From Saliniplasma sp051745305 (lineage in GTDB: Archaea; Thermoplasmatota; Thermoplasmata; Halarchaeoplasmatales; Halarchaeoplasmataceae): DNA of 24,547 nucleotides. The stretch covers positions 1 through 24,547 of the forward strand of contig JBNJDY010000022.1 of assembly GCA_051745305.1 (NCBI GenBank), given 5' to 3'. Below are positions 8,317 through 14,109 of this stretch, piece by piece; within the stretch, counting starts at the first letter, position 1; each line of letters starts with the position of its first letter. The notes below the pieces were generated by a model. The model had not been told where the DNA came from. It saw only the letters and a list, made by a program, of their open reading frames with translations, and searched no databases. A program made the translations under genes and the position numbers.

Positions 8317-8673
8317 CTATAGTAAAGGTAGATCTCCTGTTATTTTATCCATAAGATTGTTAGGTCCCGGACCTATACCCAGACAAGTAACGGTACCGGG
8401 CTCTACCTCGGTCATACCCGCGTCCCTGACGAGACATGTGGTCAGGCCTTCATTTTCCGCCATCTTCTTAAGGAATTTCATGTGTTCTAGATCGTCGCCT
8501 TTCACTACAACTTTCTTTTGACCTTCCTTATACCACTTTTTGAAATCTTTTTTGTTTTCTTTACTTTCAATAGCGCATTTAACAGCAGCATGTGATACCT
8601 GAACAGCTAATTTACCCGGTGATAATTTCAGATCCCGTGGAACAACTATTACCATCTTATGTTCAAAATTCAT
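8317..8673 (-). CDS. pth2: Peptidyl-tRNA hydrolase, archaeal/eukaryotic type (Pth2)
   Basis: 118 residues, the normal size for the family. Pth2 frees tRNA from peptidyl-tRNAs that drop off the ribosome. The conserved blocks are MVIVVPRDLKLSPGKLAVQVSHAAV at the N terminus, KKVVVKGDDLEHM in the middle, and the tail DAGMTEVEPGTVTCLGIGP with the Asp-Ala-Gly-x-Thr active-site segment. The ATG is preceded five bases upstream by GGTG, which overlaps the stop codon of the DUF1616-like gene, indicating translational coupling. The DUF99 gene follows one base after the stop. Confidence 0.95.
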   Translation of the reverse strand: MNFEHKMVIVVPRDLKLSPGKLAVQVSHAAVKCAIESKENKKDFKKWYKEGQKKVVVKGDDLEHMKFLKKMAENEGLTTCLVRDAGMTEVEPGTVTCLGIGPGPNNLMDKITGDLPLL

Positions 8674-8681
8674 CTTTTCAC

Positions 8682-9269
8682 CTAGTAAAGTTCCTCAGCC
8701 CTCATCTTCTCCAGCTCTTTGAGCCTTTCATCGACCTCTTTCAATTCTTCCTGGGCTCTTTCTTTTTTCTTTTCGTAATGTTTTCTAATACTCCGGGCCT
8801 GTGCCCTGCTTTTCTTTTTGGCTTCTTTGATCTGATACTTCAATTGCTGTCGTCTTCTAGCGAGTTTCTGCATCTCGTGGAGTAGGTCCTTCTCATCTTC
8901 GAACTCTACATCCTCAGGACCAGGTTCTGGCGGTTCCGGTCTTTCGAGTTTTGGGTGAAACCAACCCATCCACTGATAAGCACCTCTGTACCAACCTATC
9001 CAGAAGAAGATGATGGTCACTGAAATAAGCATCAACCATATGTTTTCTCCAACGAAATAACCCATCTCTCCAGGCTCCACAGGTATAGACCCCAAAAAGA
9101 ACCCGTTCAGGATGGTTATAACTATACTCATCCCCATTCCTAGGGTGATCCTATAAAGCATGTCGAACTCTTTATCTAGTTCTCCCTTCCTTGGGAAAAG
9201 AGCGTTGACCAGCATGAAACCTGGTAAGAAGAATATGAACAGTGTAGCTACGATGATTCTGAGTATCAT
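8682..9269 (-). CDS. DUF1616-like membrane protein with C-terminal coiled coil
   Basis: 195 residues from ATG 9269. Hydrophobic segments lie at residues about 3-27, 38-60 and 76-94. The first contains FLPGFMLVNALFPRKGELD, the recognisable start of DUF1616 proteins found in many archaea. A Pro/Glu-rich stretch (PEPPEPGPED) then leads to a charged helix of about 70 residues, rich in Lys, Arg and Glu with heptad character, which is probably a cytoplasmic coiled coil. The function is unknown. The TTG at 9287 is an in-frame alternative, but it lies only about eight bases from the TATA box TTTTATAAAA (9291-9300). ATG 9269 lies 26 bases away and fits a leaderless transcript. It is the first gene of the operon with pth2 and DUF99. 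Confidence 0.75.
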   Translation of the reverse strand: MILRIIVATLFIFFLPGFMLVNALFPRKGELDKEFDMLYRITLGMGMSIVITILNGFFLGSIPVEPGEMGYFVGENIWLMLISVTIIFFWIGWYRGAYQWMGWFHPKLERPEPPEPGPEDVEFEDEKDLLHEMQKLARRRQQLKYQIKEAKKKSRAQARSIRKHYEKKKERAQEELKEVDERLKELEKMRAEELY

Positions 9270-9290
9270 CTTTTGAGTTATAATCAAGGT

Positions 9291-9300
9291 TTTTATAAAA
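9291..9300 (-). promoter_or_regulatory. TATA box of the DUF1616-pth2-DUF99 operon
   Basis: TTTTATAAAA is centred 26 bases before ATG 9269 on the minus strand, which is the spacing expected for a leaderless archaeal mRNA. It decides the choice of the ATG over the upstream TTG. It is a perfect palindrome, so its direction is inferred from the gene. Confidence 0.5.
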
Positions 9301-9316
9301 AGTTTATTGAAAGGGT

Positions 9317-10303
9317 TCAGTCGAATTCGTCGTATATCTCTCCCAGAAGTTCTTCTAGAATGTCTTCGAGAGTGATTATTCCATCGAATTTTCCTTCATC
9401 ATTCAATACGATAGCCATATGTATCCTATTTCGGCGCATTATTTCGAAAACATCGGTTATTTCATCCGTATTACTCACATAAAATGGGTCCTCTCCTATG
9501 AACTCGGCAATATTAGTTCCAGATGAGGAGAGTAAGTCTTTGCTGTAAAGTATTCCAAGGACTTTATTACTCTTATGTTTGGTAACTGGAACCCTTGTAA
9601 ATCCATGCTCTTTTATGAACTCTTTACCTTCTTCAATGCTTAATTTTTCATCTATAACGAAGGTATCTTCCTTTGGAACCTTTACCTCTTTAACCTTGAC
9701 ATCCCCGAACCAAAAAACCTGATGAAGGATATCTTTCTCGATTTCCTTGATCACTCCTTCCCTTTCCAAAATAGATGCGAGTTTCTTAACATCGGATTCA
9801 GAAACATTCATGTCCTCATCTTTGGTTTTTCCACCTAACAGGCGTATGATAAAATCAGAGGTTTTATCAAGAACGTGTATCAAAGGTCCCATCAATATAG
9901 ATAGATAATATATCATCTTGGCATTGATGACACTGAAATGCTTTTTGTTCTTGATGGCAAATCCTTTAGGAGTGATCTCACCGAATATCAACAAAATGAT
10001 CGTTAGAAAGCCCACTGCTATAGACACTCCCCATCGTCCTATAATATCATAGGCTACCATGGTAGCTATAGCTGAGGCAGTGATGTTAACGAGATTGTTA
10101 CCTATTAAGATAGTGATGATGGTTTTATCCATATCATATCTTAACTTGTGTATTATCTCGGCATTTTTCTCTTTATCCATCCTCATGTGGGCGATATCAA
10201 TTTTGGATAAGGAAGTTAAAGCTGTTTCAGAACCTGAAAAGCGTCCACTAAGGTAGATCAATAGTACCAATGTTAAGAGATATATAACTGTCATCAAATC
10301 CAT
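9317..10303 (-). CDS. CNNM/CorC-type membrane protein (DUF21 plus CBS pair)
   Basis: 328 residues. The N-terminal half is a DUF21 (CNNM) membrane domain with about four helices; it begins SGRFSGSETALTSLSKIDIAHM and includes IGNNLVNITASAIATMVAY and FGEITPKGFAIKN, all typical of the family. Residues about 205-325 form two CBS domains (EGKEFIKEHGFTRVPV and MRRNRIHMAIVLNDEGKFDGIITLEDILEELLGEIYDE). This family is linked to Mg2+ or Co2+ transport and efflux, with the CBS pair sensing adenine nucleotides. The C-terminal CorC/HlyC domain seen in many bacterial members is missing, as it often is in archaea. The ATG is preceded by GAGTG. Upstream lie about 100 AT-rich bases with a TATA-like ATTTAAAC near 10373-10382. 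Confidence 0.9.
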   Translation of the reverse strand: MDLMTVIYLLTLVLLIYLSGRFSGSETALTSLSKIDIAHMRMDKEKNAEIIHKLRYDMDKTIITILIGNNLVNITASAIATMVAYDIIGRWGVSIAVGFLTIILLIFGEITPKGFAIKNKKHFSVINAKMIYYLSILMGPLIHVLDKTSDFIIRLLGGKTKDEDMNVSESDVKKLASILEREGVIKEIEKDILHQVFWFGDVKVKEVKVPKEDTFVIDEKLSIEEGKEFIKEHGFTRVPVTKHKSNKVLGILYSKDLLSSSGTNIAEFIGEDPFYVSNTDEITDVFEIMRRNRIHMAIVLNDEGKFDGIITLEDILEELLGEIYDEFD

Positions 10304-10403
10304 TTGATTTCACTCTTTTTAGTCCAACATGATTTCATAATAAACATATTATTATAGCTTACTAAAAGGCCTGTTTAAATAATCTCTCCTTTTAGATGAT
10401 ATT

Positions 10404-10784
10404 TTATATTTCCATTATCTTTTTTATAAATTTATCGATCTGGTCTGATTTCATGGTTATATCTATACCACCAAGCGGTTGATCCTCATCAGACAAGTTG
10501 ACTTTACCGTTGCAGGAAGCCTGCTTCGAAAGTGTGAAAGAACATCTATTTTCTTTAGTATGTGCTTCTAGATAACTTCGAACAGTATCTCGGATCCTCA
10601 TCTCCTCGATTATCTCAGCGAATCTTTCTAAAGAATTTGATTCCCCAACGATCTCTTTTTCTTTTACTTTCCATTCCGCCTCTGGGAAGACTTTGCTGAG
10701 ACAGGTCTTTACCTTGTCTAGATCCTCCGTGGGGTAAATGAGAGTTCTAATTTCAACTTCTACATCGATATGTTCTGGATACAT
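10404..10784 (-). CDS. COG1325-type RNA-binding protein (DUF54)
   Basis: 126 residues. HIDVEVEIRTLIYPTEDLDKV at the start, then RIRDTVRSYLEAH, and the C-terminal ISF-type segment QPLGGIDITMKS match the archaeal COG1325 family, described as an RNA-binding or predicted exosome-associated subunit. The small alpha/beta fold suits binding of structured RNA. No catalytic residues are apparent. A TATA-like TTTTTTATC at about 10809-10817 lies about 28 bases before the ATG, suggesting a leaderless mRNA. It is transcribed away from the tRNA-Val gene, 87 bases apart. Confidence 0.75.
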   Translation of the reverse strand: MYPEHIDVEVEIRTLIYPTEDLDKVKTCLSKVFPEAEWKVKEKEIVGESNSLERFAEIIEEMRIRDTVRSYLEAHTKENRCSFTLSKQASCNGKVNLSDEDQPLGGIDITMKSDQIDKFIKKIMEI

Positions 10785-10839
10785 CTTGAAAGATCGGATA
10801 AGTTGATAGATAAAAAACTTTGTGTTTCAAAGAAAATAC

Positions 10840-10848
10840 TTTTAAATG
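10840..10848 (+). promoter_or_regulatory. TATA box of tRNA-Val
   Basis: TTTTAAAT, preceded by the purine-rich AGAAAATAC that resembles a BRE, ends 24 bases before the first base of the tRNA. Transcription would start at or within a few bases of the mature 5' end. Confidence 0.6.
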
Positions 10849-10871
10849 TTGTTCAATATACCGACTTCCAC

Positions 10872-10945
10872 GGGCTCATAGTCTAGTTGGTTATGACGTC
10901 GCCTTCACATGGCGGAGGTCGCCGGTTCGAATCCGGCTGAGCCCA
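10872..10945 (+). tRNA. tRNA-Val (anticodon CAC)
   Basis: The cloverleaf was folded by eye and has 74 bases. The acceptor stem GGGCTCA pairs with TGAGCCC. The D arm is GTC/GAC with an AGTTGGTTA-type loop. The anticodon stem TCGCC/GGCGG (one T-G pair at its base) closes the loop TTCACAT, giving anticodon CAC for GTG codons. The T arm is GCCGG-TTCGAAT-CCGGC and the discriminator base is A. CCA is not encoded; the next bases are TCA. There is no intron in the anticodon loop. An 11-base copy of its 3' end recurs downstream at 11042-11052. Confidence 0.95.
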
Positions 10946-11052
10946 TCATATCGCATCTACTCATGTTCTTATCCGGATTCGAAAACCAAGAGGAATGAAT
11001 TCCTCTCGCTCATTGATTTTCTCTGAAAATAAACTCGTCCAGCTGAGCCCAT
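10936..11052 (+). repeat. Direct repeat of the tRNA-Val 3' end flanking a 95-base insert
   Basis: GCTGAGCCCAT occurs at 10936-10946, where it is the end of the tRNA, and again exactly at 11042-11052. The second copy is directly followed by TTTTT, which would suit the end of a tRNA transcript. The 95 bases between contain two inverted repeats and no credible gene. This layout is what remains when an element integrates into, and later decays beside, a tRNA 3' end. With only 11 exact bases, chance or local duplication remains possible. Confidence 0.45.
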
Positions 11053-11114
11053 TTTTCACAAATAAATATTAAGAAATAGAGAAAGGGGTTTTGGTTTTTT
11101 GAGTCGACCTTCAA

Positions 11115-13019
11115 CTAATTTTCCTTGACCGAGCCGAACTCTTCAGCTACTTCAGGTAGATCCAGTCTTTTCAGTACGTTCTTGGATGGGATACCTTTTA
11201 TATCCCATCCTCTGACGTCATAGTACCTGTCGAGTTCCTCTTCGAATTCCCTTCTAGAAAGGGTTTCACCTTTTGTAGGCCCGTAGATAACTTCATCATC
11301 GAATACTCTGTCAGGTAATCTATCATCCTTCCTTCCAAATCCGTTCCTGATGTTGAACACTTTAGAGAGGTTGTAGACCCTTTCTCCGGCTTTAAGAAAC
11401 TCCGAGAGCCCCATGTTGAAACCAGTAACTGCGTTCAATAATTCCAATTGCCCTTCATCGACCATCAAACCTCTAGAGAACTTACACAATCCAGTCATGT
11501 CGTAAAGTGTCATCAGGTCTTCCATGGCTTTGAGCGCAAAGGCTTTTCCTTTCAATTCCGTCCGATCGTAATCTTCAAAGTCCCAGTAACTACCAGCCAT
11601 CTCGATGGCGTACAGACATGAAGTCAAGTGATCAGCACCTCTAGGAGCGACTGCGAAAGCCAAGCCCATTCCTTTTACACCTCTGACTTCGAAACCAGCC
11701 GGGGGCATGCCTTTAACGTGGATAGCGAACTTCTCAGAGCCCTGTCCCACCTTTTTAGCTGCTTCATAGACTCCGTCACCGAGTAGTTCACCCAGTTCAC
11801 CTTCTTTGTGAGCAATTCTCCTAAGCGTTTCTATCATAGCTTCAGCGTTCCCGAATTCTAGATCGATGTCAGCATCTATCAGACCTTTTTCGTAACACTC
11901 CATAGCCCAAGAAATTGTTAGGCCGGCTGAAATAGTATCTAGTCCAAGAGTATCACATATCTCATTTCCTTTGGCAACAGCTTCTATATCATCGACTTCG
12001 CAGGCCCCTCCGAGTGAATACTGAGTCTCATATTCCGGTCCATCAACAGCTATGTCTCCGTATGGTGTGTCCTCAGCTACGAAGTATTGGCTGCACGGTT
12101 TTGTACAGTACGGACAGGGTCTTCTTCCTTTTCTGTAAACAGCTGTCCAGTACCTTGGATTAAGTTCGATCCTATCATCAGGATCTTCGAGTTTATCGTA
12201 AGCTCTTTTGAAATAACCCGCCTGCCAATTCCTAGTCGGGAAACAGCCGTAGACTTGATTCTTAGCTGCCATAGCTTCACCGGTTCCATAATCCATCTGG
12301 TCCTTCGGTGAAAAGCTCTCATCCGCCGTTTCTCCTTTTCCGGTTGTGATCTTTCGCCATTTGCTGTTGAGTTCGTCAAGTTCTTCCTTATCATGTATAG
12401 GAAGTTCTTTAGTTCCTTTGACGGCAATGGCCTTCAAGTTTTTAGAACCCATGACAGCTCCACCACCGCCTTTTCCAGCTTGGCGGTCCTCACATTCTAT
12501 TTCAGAGATCTTTGATAAGTTCTCTCCGGCCGGTCCGATGACCGCTGTTGCAAACTTTTCATATTCTTCCTTGATTTTTTTATCAGTCTCTCTGGTATCT
12601 AAACCCCAGAGGTGTTCCGCATCTTCTATGGATACATCATCATCTTTGATAATCACCATCGACGGTTTTTCCGCTTTACCTTTAACAACCAGTGCATCAT
12701 AACCGGCTTTCTTCAACTGATCACCCAACTTAGCTCCCACTACGGTCTTTCCGTAACCTCCGGTCTGAGGAGCTTTAAAACCGAATGTAGTCTTTGAGGC
12801 TGTAGGTATCTTAGGACCGACTAGTGTTCCCGGTGCTACCGCGAGAACGTTCTCGGGATCGAGTGGTTTTACTTCTGGCCCTAGTTCATCATATATGATC
12901 TTAGTAGTGAATCCCGCTCCACCTAGGTATTTACGTAAAAAGTCGTCAGACAGCTCCTTTTCTTTAACTTCCCCATCAGTTAAATCTATCTCTAAAAGTT
13001 TCTTCCAATATCCCGTCAT
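11115..13019 (-). CDS. aor: Aldehyde:ferredoxin oxidoreductase (AOR family)
   Basis: 634 residues, a full-length tungstopterin (or molybdopterin) enzyme that oxidises aldehydes to carboxylic acids and passes electrons to ferredoxin in the cytoplasm. The N-terminal pterin-binding domain shows YLGGAGFTTKIIYDEL, KTTFGFKAPQTGGYGKTVVGAKLG and RQAGKGGGGAVMGSKNLKAIAV. The [4Fe-4S] ligands are C302-x2-C305-x3-C309 and the distant C512 in DMTGLCKF, matching the Pyrococcus AOR pattern. DTISAG (361-366) is the second pterin loop. Subfamily specificity (AOR, FOR, GAPOR or others) cannot be assigned. The ATG has AGGA seven bases upstream and a TATA-like ATTTAAATAT at 13051-13060. The gene stands alone; no ferredoxin or cofactor gene is adjacent. 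Confidence 0.93.
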   Translation of the reverse strand: MTGYWKKLLEIDLTDGEVKEKELSDDFLRKYLGGAGFTTKIIYDELGPEVKPLDPENVLAVAPGTLVGPKIPTASKTTFGFKAPQTGGYGKTVVGAKLGDQLKKAGYDALVVKGKAEKPSMVIIKDDDVSIEDAEHLWGLDTRETDKKIKEEYEKFATAVIGPAGENLSKISEIECEDRQAGKGGGGAVMGSKNLKAIAVKGTKELPIHDKEELDELNSKWRKITTGKGETADESFSPKDQMDYGTGEAMAAKNQVYGCFPTRNWQAGYFKRAYDKLEDPDDRIELNPRYWTAVYRKGRRPCPYCTKPCSQYFVAEDTPYGDIAVDGPEYETQYSLGGACEVDDIEAVAKGNEICDTLGLDTISAGLTISWAMECYEKGLIDADIDLEFGNAEAMIETLRRIAHKEGELGELLGDGVYEAAKKVGQGSEKFAIHVKGMPPAGFEVRGVKGMGLAFAVAPRGADHLTSCLYAIEMAGSYWDFEDYDRTELKGKAFALKAMEDLMTLYDMTGLCKFSRGLMVDEGQLELLNAVTGFNMGLSEFLKAGERVYNLSKVFNIRNGFGRKDDRLPDRVFDDEVIYGPTKGETLSRREFEEELDRYYDVRGWDIKGIPSKNVLKRLDLPEVAEEFGSVKEN

Positions 13020-13268
13020 TTTATCTTCCTAGTCGTAGAATTGACATTGTATATTTAAATTCAACGGGCTTTTGTCATTATGCTTTTTAAGTATTCATGC
13101 ATAACAGTTATATCTTAGTGAAACAACTCTAAATCCGTTATAAGAAGAGGAAAATAAACAGATGTATGAAAATATCATTTCATCAATAATGAAGATAGGT
13201 ACCCTTTCAGGTATTTTAATATATCTAATGACCAATATGATTTTAAATTACCAGGACGGTGTTAAAAT

Positions 13269-14108
13269 ATGCCAAAAGGTCAAGTAGTTACCATCGGAGG
13301 CAATCTAGATTTCTTTCCAGAAGACCCCATCATAGTTGAATTCCTAGATAGGATCAGAAACAATCTAGGTCATTCACCTATAATTGGGATTATACCATCC
13401 GCCAGCTTGAACCCTATCAGAACTGGAAAAAAATACTCACATCTATTCAAAACCGACGATACCAAGACCAAAGTGATATATCCGGAAACTAGAGAGGAAG
13501 CTAACAAAGAAAGTACAGTTGAGGAAATAGAAGAATGTGAGGCATTTTTCTTCACCGGTGGAAATCAATTACGTATCACTTCTCTTTTAGGTGGTACTGA
13601 ATCTTTAAAAGCTATAAAAGAAAGATTTGCAGATGGAGCTTTTATCGGAGGTACTAGCGCCGGTTCGGTATGCCTTACCCGAACTATGATAGCCTACGGT
13701 AAAAGTAAGGAATCATTACTTCACGGTAAAGTTGAATTGTCACCCGGACTCAACATAATCGAAGACGCTGTCATAGATACACACTTCACAGCCCGTGGTA
13801 GATTCCCTAGATTGATACACGTGGTGACCGAACATCCAGGTATTTTAGGAGTTGGATTAGGAGAAGACACCGCTGCGTTCTGGGATCTAGATAAGAAAGA
13901 GTTCTTTGTCATAGGTTCACGTAACATCGTGGTTGTTGATGGTAAAGAGATAGGTTTATCCAACATCCCCAACATAAAATACAGAGAACCCATATGTGTT
14001 GAAGGTATCAGAGTCCACATATTAGGTAATGGATGGGGATACGATCTTGAAAAACATGACCCTTATTACAACGAAGAATTTAAAGCCACTCATCCCGAAG
14101 ATTGGTAG
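13269..14108 (+). CDS. cphB: Cyanophycinase (CphB)
   Basis: 279 residues, the usual size for this serine exopeptidase of family S51, which cuts cyanophycin into beta-Asp-Arg dipeptides. The nucleophile elbow GGTSAGS holds Ser130. His172 lies in DTHFTARGRFPRL, and Glu199 lies in GVGLGED. The offset to the published triad of the Synechocystis enzyme (Ser132, His174, Glu201) is a constant two residues. The substrate-pocket arginines R176, R178 and R181 are also kept, as is FTGGNQLRI. No signal peptide is seen, so the enzyme is cytoplasmic. A TATA-like TTTTAAAT at 13241-13248 lies about 25 bases before the ATG, and GGTG lies eight bases before it. It converges on cphA with one base between stops, so the two are under separate promoters. 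Confidence 0.92.
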   Translation: MPKGQVVTIGGNLDFFPEDPIIVEFLDRIRNNLGHSPIIGIIPSASLNPIRTGKKYSHLFKTDDTKTKVIYPETREEANKESTVEEIEECEAFFFTGGNQLRITSLLGGTESLKAIKERFADGAFIGGTSAGSVCLTRTMIAYGKSKESLLHGKVELSPGLNIIEDAVIDTHFTARGRFPRLIHVVTEHPGILGVGLGEDTAAFWDLDKKEFFVIGSRNIVVVDGKEIGLSNIPNIKYREPICVEGIRVHILGNGWGYDLEKHDPYYNEEFKATHPEDW

Positions 14109-14109
14109 A

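Noticed and set aside
10820..11026. Open frame of 68 codons across the tRNA-Val gene
   Set aside because: It runs through the tRNA on the same strand, has no ribosome-binding site or protein-like composition, and is explained by the tRNA.
12077..12702. Open frames overlapping the AOR gene in other frames
   Set aside because: AOR is full length with all cofactor ligands, and the overlapping frames show no recognisable domain.
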